Notes under the pieces: model-generated
Told to the model about the DNA's origin: nothing
What the model saw: the letters and a program-made list of their open reading frames with translations, nothing else
The model's database searches: none
Part shown: one piece after another, positions 24,002-35,800 of the stretch
Position numbering within the stretch: the stretch's first letter is position 1
Layout: every line of letters starts with the position of its first letter
Assembly: GCF_900496995.4 (NCBI RefSeq)
Contig: NC_044019.1
Location: forward strand, 6,731,501 to 6,795,500
Direction: 5' to 3'
From: Aquila chrysaetos chrysaetos
Taxonomy: Eukaryota > Chordata > Aves > Accipitriformes > Accipitridae
Length of the DNA: 64,000 bases
Program-made: the position numbers and the translations under genes

Positions 24002-24224
24002 CTGCGAGGAGAGACGAGGGTATGAGCCACTCTGGTTCCTGCCCGCCCCGTGTTGTCCCCCATCTTCCCCATCACCTACCTGCGTTCAGGGACATCTCGG
24101 CCAGCTTGAGGGGCAGGTCAGAGGGGCTGACGCCGGCCGGCGAGCCCAGGATGTCGGGCAGGGCATTGCGCCGGCCCGTTCTCCCAGAGGATGCGAAGTC
24201 CAGCACGGGTTCCACCTCGGTCAT
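23919..24224 (-). CDS. cAMP-dependent protein kinase inhibitor (PKI) family, apparent fourth paralogue
   Basis: A small heat-stable inhibitor that should bind the free PKA catalytic subunit as a pseudosubstrate and export it from the nucleus. Coding exons are 24080-24224 and 23919-24001 (145 + 83 nt), giving 75 aa; known PKIs have 76-78. Residues 1-20 read MTEVEPVLDFASSGRTGRRN. The pseudosubstrate core is F10, R15, R18, R19, N20, A21, with Leu in the P+1 position. The nuclear export signal is LPLKLAEMSL (residues 37-46). The tail is acidic and proline-rich (SPSAEVPPPQPPSPELKDTS). Compared with PKIA the N-terminus is one residue shorter and lacks the tyrosine before the Asp-Phe. RRNALPDI resembles PKIG (RRNAVPDI). 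The start is the only sensible ATG: GGTTAGC precedes it, right after an acceptor. Neighbours FABP3 and SERINC2 show it is not PKIA, PKIB or PKIG. Confidence 0.88.
24080..24224 (-). CDS. PKI-family gene, coding exon 1 (inhibitory region and NES)
   Basis: Acceptor CTCTCCAG before 24231, ATG at 24224-24222, donor GTAGGT at 24079. 48 codons plus one base carry the pseudosubstrate GRTGRRNA and the export signal, the conserved functional core. Confidence 0.9.
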
Positions 24225-24577
24225 GCTAACCCTGGAGAGACACGGGCCCCTCTGCGTCAGCACCGCTGGGCAAGGTGGCCCCCAGGCCCTGAGTGGGGAG
24301 GGTGGCTCTGGTCCAGGCAGGATGCTCTAGTTCAGGGCAGGCAGCATCCCCTGCCTGCAGCTGCCCAGGGAGCAAGGCTAAGCCCTCTACAATCCCCTCT
24401 GCCCACCCTGACTGCAGGCTCTCCAGGAGCAAAGGCACGGACCACCCTGCCCACGGGACTCCCCCGTCCCCAGCGTTGGCACCTTTGGGTGCCGGGATCT
24501 CTGCTGGTCACCGCATCATGGAGGAAGGGGGGTCCTCAGGGGTCCCGCTAGCACCCCCCCACCCCCAGCAGCCTTAC

Positions 24578-24733
24578 CGGGCACCCTCCAGCCTGGCCTG
24601 GCGCTGCGTCTCACCCGTGCCCAGGATCCTGCTCCACTCCCCGGCCTGGCGGTTCCCCCTCCCGATGTCTCCCAGCCAGTGAGGGACCCCACGGGAGACG
24701 GGGACTCCCGGCCGGGTCCCCTCCGGCTCCAGC
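24578..24733 (-). other. Candidate upstream exon of the PKI gene (156 nt)
   Basis: Acceptor GCTCTGCCTCCCCCAG ends at 24734 and donor CCCG|GTAAGG is at 24577. Spliced to the exon at 24231, its open frame continues into the PKI ATG (A-R-V-S-M-T-E-V), but it contains no ATG itself. It is most likely 5' UTR; a longer N-terminus is possible. Predicted by eye only. Confidence 0.4.
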
Positions 24734-25534
24734 CTGGGGGAGGCAGAGCAAGGGGTCAGCGATGGGGCTGGTGTCAACAGGGTGTGAAGGAGGGAGCGAG
24801 GGCCAAGCCTGGGGGTGGGAGAGGCTGTGTCCCCATGCGGGGCACCCATAGCACCCAGCACCCTGCTCCCTGGGTGGCTACACCAAGCCGGGCTGTGAAG
24901 GGCAGGGACCTCTTGTCCCTGGTGGGCAAGCAGGAGGAGGGGACGACAGCAGGGGATGGATGGAGAGCAGGGATGGGGACATGGAGGTGACACCCAGCTG
25001 GGAGGTAGAACAGCAAGGGAGGCTGAGAGGGCAGAGGGGGACCGGCTGCAGTGCCAGGGGACAAGGGCACATCGTCCCCAACCTGGGGACCCCACTGTGT
25101 TCCTTGAGGAACAGCTCTTGCTGAGCCAGGGCAGGCACTGGTGATGCTGGAGTCTCCTCGAGCGGGTGGGGGGCTGTCCCAGGAAGCCTCCAGCACTGGG
25201 CACTGTGCAGATCCCAGTGGCATGGACCTGATCCTGGTGCATGCTGCTGCTGGGACCTTACTGGGGTGTTTGCTCAGTGCTGGTAAATATTCTGGACTTT
25301 TGCAGAAGGGTTTTGCAGCTGCAGGCAGGAGGTGGCACAGGACCTTGCAGGGACAGGGGTGGCCTCTACCCTCCCGAAACCCCCTCCGCCCATTCATGGG
25401 GCGTAGGGACCCCCAAGCCATCACCCCAGCAGCCCCGGTCCCTCCAGGTTGGACACTGGGGGCAATGCTGGGACTGGTGTCCCCATGCTGGTGGCAGTGG
25501 GAGCTTGTCCTGTTGGGGGGGGTGATGAACTTAC

Positions 25535-25631
25535 CGGTGTCCCCCTGGGAATTGCTCTCAGGTGGAGGACGAGCCAAGGTCTCCGAGTCCTTGGGCGCAG
25601 GCGCTGTGCCGAGCGAGACGAGTGACCCTGG
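25535..25631 (-). other. Second candidate upstream exon of the PKI gene (97 nt)
   Basis: A pyrimidine-rich acceptor CTCCTCGCACGCAG ends at 25632, and a consensus donor CCG|GTAAGT lies at 25534. In the frame that would reach the PKI ATG it contains a TGA, so it would be untranslated leader. Predicted by eye only. Confidence 0.35.
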
Positions 25632-25726
25632 CTGCGTGCGAGGAGGAGACATGAATGATTAACCCGAGAGGTAAGATTAGTCATGGGGTGGCCGCCCTAC
25701 GTGGGGCAGGACCCATGCCCTTTTCA

Positions 25727-25790
25727 GGTGGGGAAACTGAGGCACAGAGTGAGGCTCAGGTGTGTGACGAGGGCAGGGTCTGTGGCCCTG
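25727..25790 (-). repeat. MIR-like SINE fragment
   Basis: The minus strand reads CTCTGTGCCTCAGTTTCCCC then ACCTG, matching the conserved MIR 3' segment. The remainder is too diverged to delimit. Confidence 0.45.
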
Positions 25791-25904
25791 CAAGCGGTGG
25801 CTGTGCTGCTGCAGAGATTGGTGGAGGTGTGATGCTCCCTGTGCAGGTGTACACGCAGGCACCATCTATGGCACTCTGGGGCTGCGTGCATTTGCCTGTG
25901 CATT

Positions 25905-26320
25905 GGCACACGTATGTGCATGTTTGCATGCATGACCTCTGGCTGGGCTGTTGTGTGTGAGCATACATGTACATGCAGCTGGAGCTGAGCCCCAGGGTGT
26001 GTATGTATGGTGCCCTCTGGTACACATGTGCATGCATGGTGTCCCATGGTACACGTATGTGCATGCTTGGCATCCCTTGGCACATGTGTGTGCATGCATG
26101 CTGCATTGTAGCACATGTGTGTGAATGCACGGAATCCCCTGGCACATGTGTGTGCATGTGTGGTGTCCCATGGTACATTTATGTGCATTCGCGGCATCCC
26201 CTGGCACATGTGTGTGCATGCATGGTGCATTGTGGCACATGCATGTGCATGCATGGCACTCCCTGGCACACATGCGTGCATGCCGTGTGCCCGGTATGCA
26301 CACAAGCACACGTGTGCACC
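25905..26320. repeat. Minisatellite of about 30-bp units
   Basis: About 13 imperfect units combine CCCNTGGCACATGTGTGTGC with ATGCATGG. The Z-prone TG/CA content and regular period make long Cys/His-rich false frames on both strands. Confidence 0.85.
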
Positions 26321-26644
26321 CCTATGTCAGTGTGAGGGCTGCTGCCAGCTCCTGTTAGTGCCGGAACCATGTCACCTCCTGGTCACAGAGTTTCTCATCA
26401 CACACCACAGGTTCGAGCTCACGTCTTTCCTCTCGCAGCGAGTGCCCTGCAGCAACGCCTGCTCGCCTGGCGGGAGCCCTCGGCCCCGCAGCCCCTGCTC
26501 CGGGCACCGGGACACGGGCAGGCAGCGTGTAGCATCTGTGATGGCACCGGAGCACCCGCCGTGTCACCTGGGCAACCCTGTGGGAACGTGGGAACAGGGG
26601 CTGGGGTGACCGGGGGCTCACACGCCAGGCCTGCCGGATTGTGT

Positions 26645-26845
26645 GAGCACGTGAGCATACACATGCACGCTCATGTTCACACACACACATATGCATATAC
26701 TCATGCATGCACACATGCAGCCATGCATGCATGCAGATGCACGCATGCAGATGCACGCACGCATAGAGGCATGCGTGCACACGTGCAGGCGTGCATGCAC
26801 ATATGCACATACACATGAATGTACATGTGCGCACACACAGGCTTC
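26645..26845. repeat. CA/CATGCA-rich simple repeat
   Basis: Alternating purine-pyrimidine sequence dominated by CACACATATGCATATACTCA-type steps and GCATGCA palindromes. Confidence 0.8.
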
Positions 26846-26849
26846 CCAC

Positions 26850-29800
26850 AGACAGACTGACTCGTTGCACATCCCAGCAAGAAAGGAGCCCTGCAGGGCT
26901 GGATCAAAGCTGCCTTCCTGGCAGCCCCAGCAGCTCCTGCTGGCTCAAGCGCTGGAGAACCAGGCAATAAAAAAGCCTTCAAGACCAGGCTGGCTCCTGC
27001 CTATCTCCTTCCTGTAGCTAAACATCTCCAGGGACGCTGGGGACGGGGTGCCCAGGATACAGGCAGGAGTTACACCCCGTATGCTCACCCACTGCACTGA
27101 AAAGCCATGCAGAGAGATCGGGACTTTCATGCTGGCATGGACAGAAAAGCTACTGGGACCCTGGAGGGGACCGAAACCCCTGGGGGGTTGTCACGGGCAG
27201 GGGAATGCTGACCACTCCTGGGATGCAGCATCACTGTCATGGGGAGCCCATTGGGCTGTCCCCCATCCCCCTGCACCCCTGGGCTCCCTTGGGAGCAATG
27301 TCCAAGGTACCAATGTCTGCCCTGTCCTCCCAGTCCCACAGGCAGCAAATCCAACCTGGTACTGGGCAAATAACGTTGCATAAACCTGGGGCCTCTGCCC
27401 AGCGAGTGGGGATTTCTCCCTCTAAGCAGGGACTGTTTCTGGGAGGCTTAACATGGTCTCAACTTAAAAAAGCTCCCGGAGTCACATGGAAGGTCCTCAG
27501 GGCCGCTGGCTCCTGCTTTAATGCTCCTAATGGGATATAGGAGCATAGGGCAGAAATAAACCTTAATCCCTTTTGGAGATGGGCTGCGGTGGAAGATACT
27601 GGGAAGAGGTGGAGGGAGGACATGGCGCTGGGATGTGTCGTGTCCCCTTAGTCAAGTTCCTCGGGAATCAAGCCAGCCCCACCATGGCAAAAGCTGCCTC
27701 CTGCACAGAGGCCACCAGGAGACCAGAAAATGTCCTACAGGACCATATCCAGGCTGGGATGTCCCCAAACCTCAGGCATCTTCATGCAACACAACATCCT
27801 CCCAACAAGAGAGCTCCCCAGGTCTCCGTCCCCATGGTGCCGCCGAGCCCTGACGCTCTCATGCCACATGGGCAAGAACTGTGGGCACACGCTGAGCTGT
27901 GTATGGGCTGGGGATGCTCAGTAGCATAATTTGGCTGTGGTGACGACCAATTAAAGCACAGGAGAGGAAGGTGACGGTCTGGCTGAAGGCCAACGGGCCA
28001 GATGCTCGCGAGATGAAAGAGAAGCAAGATTTTTGCCATCCCACAGCGGCCGGGATGTGCTGCTCCCCATCCCGTGCTGCTGCAGATCCTCAACCCCATG
28101 CCCAGTGTCCAGGCTGCCTGGGCAGCTTTTGCAGGATTAGACCTTGCCTTTGGCATCCAAGCTCCTTGCAGGATGATCTGCTGCAGGAAACATCTCCTAA
28201 GCCCTGTTTTGGGTGCTGCCCCACTGCTTGCCTTTGACATTTGGGTATGAATCCTAAGCCTGGAGCCGCCTGGGGAGCTCCTGTACCTGCAGGCAGCAGG
28301 AGGAAGGGCTCCTGCCCCAGCCTCTGCTCCCTGCTCACCTGCTCTTTGCTCCAAACCTCCTCATCCAAGCCCAAAAAAGCCAAAATCCATGGCTTGTGAA
28401 GGAGGTGCTACAGCTGGACACCTCTGCTGAGACCCAGAGCATCAGACCTGGGAAGGAGAGTGGTTTGGGGTGAAGAGCACCCAACCTCCTCTTCCTTTTC
28501 CTTATTATCCTCCTCTCCCAGCCTTGGGCCAGGGAAGTTGCAGGATGGACCCAGCCAAGGGACTGACCTGGCTTGGAAACAGCCACCCCTTTCCCTACCA
28601 CCTGCAGGCAGTGACGCCAGGCGCAGGCAGTGATGGGCAGGGACACGCTACGGCCACCCCGTGCCAGACCTGGGCTTTGCCATCAGTGGGAGGAAACCAG
28701 CCAAGGGTGTCAGGAGGAGCTCAGTCCCATCCTGCGGGCTTTGGGTAGGATGGGCAGCAGGGTTTGGTGGTGGAGGTCTTCCCTCTGGCATGGCATCATT
28801 CCTGCTCGAAGGTTTGACTTAATCTCCCATTTCCCTGGATATAAAAGCCTTGGAGGAAGGAAGGAAGATGCTGAACAGGCAGAGAAAGGTGTGAACCACC
28901 CCGGGGATGGAGCAGCTGAAGAGACTGAGGGTTCAGTTCGGGATCAGACATCTCCACGGGCAGCAGCACGTCCATGCATCCTCCCCAGCGATGGAGGCAA
29001 GGATGTCCCCCTGACACAACAACTTGGGGTGCCGGAGGGCAGGAGGGAGCAGACCACGCTCAGGGCTCACCCAAAATTGCACCTGTGGCTGCTGCTGGAG
29101 CCAGCACCTGGAGCATGGGGACCACGGGACATCTCGCAGTCCCCACTATGGTCACACAACTCTGGCCAGCTTTGCCAAACGCATTTCACCTCCCAGGGCA
29201 TATGAACCAGAAATGCTCTGGGGTGTTTAGGACGGGGGAGATGTTATGGCGATGGCTGTAAAGTTTTGTTATGGATTCATTTAACCTTAGGCAGTAGGAT
29301 TTGCTTTTTCAGATTCAAAGTGGTTGATGGGCTGTCAGCTAATTTGGAAGTGTGGGTTTGGACCATTTAATGTTCTCAGCTTTCTTTATAAGGGAGGCTC
29401 TTCATGCTTGTTTAATTCAATGTGTTATGGGGTTGGTGCTATGCCCCACAGATGACAGGCTGGGAAATGCTGCAGCCCAGTGCAAGCCCTCTGAAAATCC
29501 ACCTGCAAGCCCATGACGCTGATGTTATTAAGAGATGATGAACACGATGAAAAATGGGAAGCGTAACCGTAACATTGAATTAAATGAGCGTTGCAAGCTG
29601 GGAAGGAAATAGCTGCCCCGGATCAAAAAGGGATGAGAGCATCATCCAGGAAAATCAACGATGAGTCCACAGGGAAGGAAAATCCAACGGGGCTGATTTA
29701 ACCAGAGACCAACAACCACCAGACAGACTAAGCAGCCCCTGGAGCCTGGAATAGCAGATGGCAATAATTAAACACAGGCTAAAATCTGGAGGGCTGAGGG

Positions 29801-32800
29801 ATCTCCCATGGAGGCAGCAGGTTTGGTCCCAGCGGTTTCATCTTGAGGGATGCGGCTGCAGGCAGCAGCGTTCCTGCCTGACGTAGCAGCAGTGCTGCTG
29901 GTGTCGGAGCCCAGGAGGTGCTGAGCAGGCACTCACTGCCACATAGAAATGGGCTTCGTCAGCTGTCAGCAGCCCATAAACAGCTCCCAGGATCCAGGCG
30001 AGAGGGAAGGATGGGAATAAATACTGTCCCAAACTCATCATCTCCAGGGCACGGGGGAGAAAACGAGAAGGGAAAAGGCCCCAGGGATGATGGCTGGTGC
30101 GGGAATATTTAACATGAAGATAGAGAGTGATACAGAGAACAGGTTTTGCTTCAAGCTCAGAGCACAGGGAAGTCCCAACCCAAGTGCCTCGAGCTGGTGA
30201 TCCCTCCTGGAAGCGGTGCTGGGAGGGAAGCAGCTGCCAGCACCTGCCCACAGGGGGATGCTGGCACCTCGCTGCCTGACCTCGGCAGTGGAACCTCTCC
30301 AACCATGGACCGACATTTTTATCCCTAAATCACCAGGTTTCCAGGCAGCCTGGGAAGGTGCCTGGGCCAGCTCGGATCCTGCCTGACATGTTTTGAGTGA
30401 CGGTGACACAGCACGGAGCGAAGCAGTGCAGGGACCCAAGCGAACCTGTGCCTGGATGCTCAGAGCATCATCGAGGTCTCACACTACTTTTTCTCCCATT
30501 TTTCCTTGGCTTCTCCTCACCCTGTGGCCTCAGCTCCTTCCCAAAGCTCTGAGGACCCGTTCCAGCAGGTTTTCAGAGAGGAGGCTACACTGGCAGCTCC
30601 CCAAATCTCTGGCCCTGCCTGAGATGGTCTAGCGCAGCCCCGTACCGGTGGGGTTGGCCCCTCCATGCGATGCACTTGCCAGCAAACACCATTGTCCAGA
30701 AGGCATCCAACACGTGGGCTCCCACCACCTCCCCTCGCCACTGAGCAGCGGATCTTCCTCGTTAGACTAATGTACTTAGAGCAGTAATTCTCGTTACCCT
30801 CTAAGCCCCTTCCCGTTGTGTCCTGCTTCGCACTTTGACCTTCCTCCCTGCTCTTGCTCTTGCATACCCATCCTCGCAGCCTGACCTGCTTTCCCTCTTC
30901 TCCACGGTTCCTGCCTGTGCTTGGACTGCCTCATCCATCGGTCTGGGGCACGCTGAACTGTCTCTTTGTCCCGTCCATCATCCTGACATCCCTCTCATCA
31001 TCCTGACATCCCTTTTCTCCCTTTCCCCTGCTCCGTCCCTGCTCCCCACCCCTGCCCTGCGGGTGGGCAGGACCAGGTCTAAGCTCAGTCCCATCCCTGC
31101 TCATACCCCAATCCTGAATTATTCCACCCAAACCTCTCCCTGGGTTACAAGGATGATTTTAAAGATCACCCTTCATTTGCCTTTATTCACCTTCTGTTTC
31201 CTTTTTGCGTGCTTTAGGGCTGACTTATTTTTTTAGGATTTTTTCTCCAGCTGTAGGACTTAGAAATTTCTTTTTTGTGCTAAAACCTGAGATGTGTCCT
31301 AGCTAACACCAGCCTAGACTGAACACAAACACTTCCCTTCACTGGCTCTGCAGCAGGGCTCGTCCAGGCTTGTTAGATATTGGTACCTAAATTCCCATTC
31401 AAGGCAAAGAGTGAGAATGAAGGACTCCAAAACCGATAATCTTAATTCCCTGTAATTCCTGGATGCCAACAGGGAGATGAGCACAAGAGGTGGGTTTTGC
31501 TGCTGACATCCATAGGATGGAGTCACTGGGAGAAATGAAGGGTGCGTTATTGCTCCATCAATCCTGGTCTCGTTGTGCTCGGGGATGACGGCAGAGTTCA
31601 GCTGTTTAATACCCTCACGAAAGCCAGGAAAAAAATAAAATCCAACCTGAGTCTCTCCAGACAGGATTTCAGGCTATTTGAATAAACTGTCACTTTGGTT
31701 TACAATGCTGCAAACACAAATCAGAGCAAGTCCTGCTCAAGGGTAAGAGTGAAACCAGCTCATGCACTTGCTGACATCCCAATCCAAAGTTTCCCTGAGC
31801 ATCTGCAGGGCAAACCCAAAAGCTGCGAACCCGTATCTGGGTGCCTCCAGACCTCGAGGTGCTCACCACCGTGCCGCACATCATGCCTTGGCTTCCCCAA
31901 AGGATAGTGACTACAGAGAAAATCCCCTTTTGATCCTGCAGACCTAGATTGGGCCAGGAAAAAGTGCTCTGGAGGATTTGGCAGTTTAATCCTGACACAG
32001 CCCCGCTGAGCTCAGCATCTCCTACAAGTCCATACATCGATAAAATTGAGGCATCTTTTCCCATGGGAGCAGCTCATGGGGCATCCCGGGCAGACGCTGA
32101 AAGCACTGGGGAAACCTGAATGCGCGACGGCCTCTGGACTATCTTGATTTCATTCCCGGACATGCCTGAGTTGCTCTTATTAAAGACCAAAATGCAAAAA
32201 GCTCAGCAGGCAGAGGCACGAGGACGTGGGCTGACAGCACAGCATTGCTGCTGGGCTTTGCCGGGGACTTATCCTGCACCCAAAAGCTCCCCAAACCCGG
32301 GTGCAGGAGGGAGGGGGATGGATAACCTCATCTGCGTTGGCCTTGGGGTGTGCATCGAGCCCCACTCACCTGGAGAGGAAATAACCATATCCCAGGTCCT
32401 CTCCTCCATCCTACCGGAGCCTGGGGCTCCCAGCCCAGCGCACATCACTGCTTCCCATCCCGCCCGATCTCCCCTGGGTTCCCAATTCTCCCCTGGGAAA
32501 TTCAGAGAGGACAATTTTTTCCTTCACTTTGTGCTAATAACAAGCACCTCCGGCTTTTACCATCATATAGAGCAGGGCTCCTGTTCCCTGGCAGCCGAGA
32601 GGGGCGAGGTCCCCATGCAAAGATGCTGCTGCTGGCAGGGATGGAGCTGTTTTGCAATATGGCATCCACGAGGAAGGAGCCGGCAGCTCCCTCACTGGGC
32701 TCTGACACATGGGCTGGGCAAAACACCGGAGCGGGAGCAGCTCTGGGACAGCAAAACGATCCCACCCCTGCACCGCAGCCACTGCCGGCCCTGCCAGCCC

Positions 32801-35800
32801 ACCCACTCATTGGCATTAGGAAAATGAAAAGCACCCAAAAAATCACCAGCGATATTCCGGTTGTGGATATTTACTGTCGGAACATGGTAAATCCTTAGGG
32901 CCAGCAGCGCTGGCAGCTCCTGGCGTCCTGGTGACAGGGGGGAGGTGACAGCTACGTGACCCAGCTTGACACCGCCAGGCAGGAGGACGCAGCACGAGCA
33001 CAGCAGCGAGCGAGACCCTCAACCCGCACGCCGGTTTGGGTGCAGATTGGGATCACCCATTAAAGCGCAGCTCCCCCGGCTCACAGCCGTCCCCCTGCCC
33101 ACACATGAGCAGCTGGGACCACAGGCTTGCGTTCCCCTGCCCAAACCTCCAGGACAGGAGATGCTGTCCTGCATCCCAGGGAAGGGTGGAGGGAGGGTTG
33201 GAGGCATCCCAGGGAGAGATCCCACCACATCCCAGGGAGGGATAGAGGCTCCCAGGCCAGCTGGGTGTTTGCCAGCCTGTGGGCTGTGACCTCTTCAGGG
33301 CTTGTGAGCATCCCTGCCTACACCCCCATCAATTAATTACCTTTAATTGCTGGTGTGGTGGGAGAACAGGAATTTCCCCCGGGGGATTCGGGTGCCTATC
33401 AGGGACCCCGCAAGGGTGCTGGGTGCTGCGTGGGAGGGCTGAGCCTATCTCCCCAGTGCTCCTCACCCCGTGGGTCTGCTCTCAGTCCCACCGCCTGCAT
33501 TCAGGTCCTTTTCAAGTCCAAGGGGGAAAATGCAACAGGGGTGATAGAAGCCCACCTGCAGCCCCCATGGAGAGGGACCTGGCACCATGGGTAAATCAGC
33601 GCTTGCTCCTGTAGCCAAGGGAGGTAAACAGGAGCTTCTCCTACCACGCGTCTCAGTTGCAAAGCAGGTGATCTAATGGGAGGTAATTATGGTGATTGAG
33701 CCCTGGGTAATACAGCTCCCACCGTAACCTTTAGTTAGCTGCTCCAACTACGGCACAAACTATAATTTTGCATAATAAACGTGTCACCCGCATCTAAATT
33801 GGTTTCATTCTTCAGTAGTTTCAGGTTCCCTCCTCCCCAAATGGCTCTTCATCAGCTGCTCCAGCCTGAGCATCCTGGGTGGGAGCTGATGGACCCCATT
33901 CGAGATGATGGGGACAGGGATGTCCTTGATTCTCCTGGCTGTGGATCGCGTGGGTGAGTACCACGGCGCAGGGATTTGTGCCAGGGGAAACTCAAGGAGC
34001 CATGAGGATGCTGCGATGCAGGCTGTGGGCTGCTTGGGGCAGGGGCTGGGAGACCTGCTGGGGCACAGGGTGCCAGCTGGGTGCCACTAAGCATGTGCCT
34101 GACCATGCCGTGGGCTGGGTGACATGAGGCACCAGGCATTTCTGAAACGCAGCTGGATGGCCACGGGCTCAGCCATGCACTGTGGGAGCCTCTTCCCCAG
34201 CTTCTCCCAGCACAACGTCCCTTATCTCCATCTGCCACCAGTTGGCACCAGGAGAGGACAGTGGTCCAGCTCCTCGTGTTGGGGGGTGTTTGCTGGCTCC
34301 GTGCAGCCCTGTCCTGCTGCAGTCGGGTGGGGGGAGCGATACTCCATGTTGCCCATCCCATGGCACCACATTAGTGCTTGCACCACATCCAGGGCCCACA
34401 CAGGGACCCCCCCTGCTCACCACCCCCAGGGTTCCTTTCCTCCAGATCCCCTTCCTCTGGGTCCCCACCTGCCTGGTGAATCCACAGACCCGTGCTGGGG
34501 GATACTGGTCCCACCACAAAGGCTGGACCGGTCACACCAAGGAGAGCCCAGATCAGCCCGTGGGTGCTCCTGCATCCAGCTGGCTATGGCAGAGAGGGCA
34601 GTGGGGTGCCCTGGGGAAGCAGCACTGAATTTGGAGGCGTCTCCCTGGCTCTGCCAAAGCAGCAGGACATGTGCAGGCACCCGGATAATTAATTTTGGGG
34701 AGCTGAGCCAGCTGACGGCTTCGCAGGCCATGTGCTGCAGCTAGTACCTCCAGCTCCCTGGGGAGCCCCCGGCATGTGCTTCCCCCCAGGTCCCTGGCAG
34801 CCAGCAGATTTTCTCCTTCCCACTGCAACTCATCCAAGAAGGGAGATGGCTAAGTTCCAGAGTGTCCTGCTCCCCTGGCAGCATCCCCTCGGGAGGGACT
34901 GATGGGCCTCCCCCATGGCGAGGCCTTGCATGAAGGTGATCCAGATATTTTCCCCTGTACACATGCCGGGAGCATCATTGGGATTCCCTGACGTGGTGGT
35001 TGTCACAGCACCTTCCCTGCCACCCAGTGACACCTGCCCGGCCCCTGGGGAGCTGGCAGGGAAGGGACTGAATGCCAAGGAGCAAAGAAATCTGTGCAGG
35101 CACCCTAGGGTCAGAGGCACGGCTTGAAATCCCCAGTCCTGATGGAGCAGAGCCAGATTCATTGCCCCTTGGCTGAGCCAGGCGCTAGAACCGCCTGCCC
35201 GAGGAGCCAAGGTCAGAACCAGGCTGTATCCCCCGTCCCCATCCTTCGTGGTGCCATGTCCCCACAGGCGACCAGAGCACCCTGTCCTGCAAGGGAGCAT
35301 GGGGCCAGGTCAGGAATGGGTGTCAGAGCTTCAATGGCTGAACTGGGAGCTGAACCACAAGGCTTCCCCCAAGGGTGGCTGCAATGACAGCCACCGACAG
35401 CCTCCCACCGAGCATCCCCCAGCGACCTCATCTGCCTCCACCTCTGCCTCCCGGCATCCCAGTCTGGGAGGAAACGCTGTGACTCCCCCAGTTTAAAAAA
35501 GTGAGGAGAACCTGGCTCTGCCACCACCTTTCCCCCTCCAAAACCTCCTGCTGAGCAGAGTAGAGACAGTAGTAGGGCCATCCTCCCCCCCCCCCCCCCC
35601 CCCATTATATCTCCTGCCCAGCTGTGACAAGGGAGGGACATCCCGGGAGGAGTCCTGGCAGCCCTCTGTGACAGCAAGGGCTGAGGTGACCCTTGGTGGA
35701 CAGCCCCAAGGTCATAGGCTGTGAGTACTCAGGGTGAGCACAGGACATCCTGCCTCTGCCACCTCCTTGGTGGCACTGCCACCCAGCCAGGGGACAGGAG

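Noticed and set aside
25905-26320. Regularly spaced repeats reminiscent of a CRISPR array
   Set aside because: The spacers are themselves repetitive and the genome is vertebrate, so it is a minisatellite.
30835-31236. 133-codon frame with a hydrophobic C-terminus
   Set aside because: No homology recognised, no Kozak or splice support; pyrimidine-rich DNA readily encodes Leu/Phe/Ser runs.
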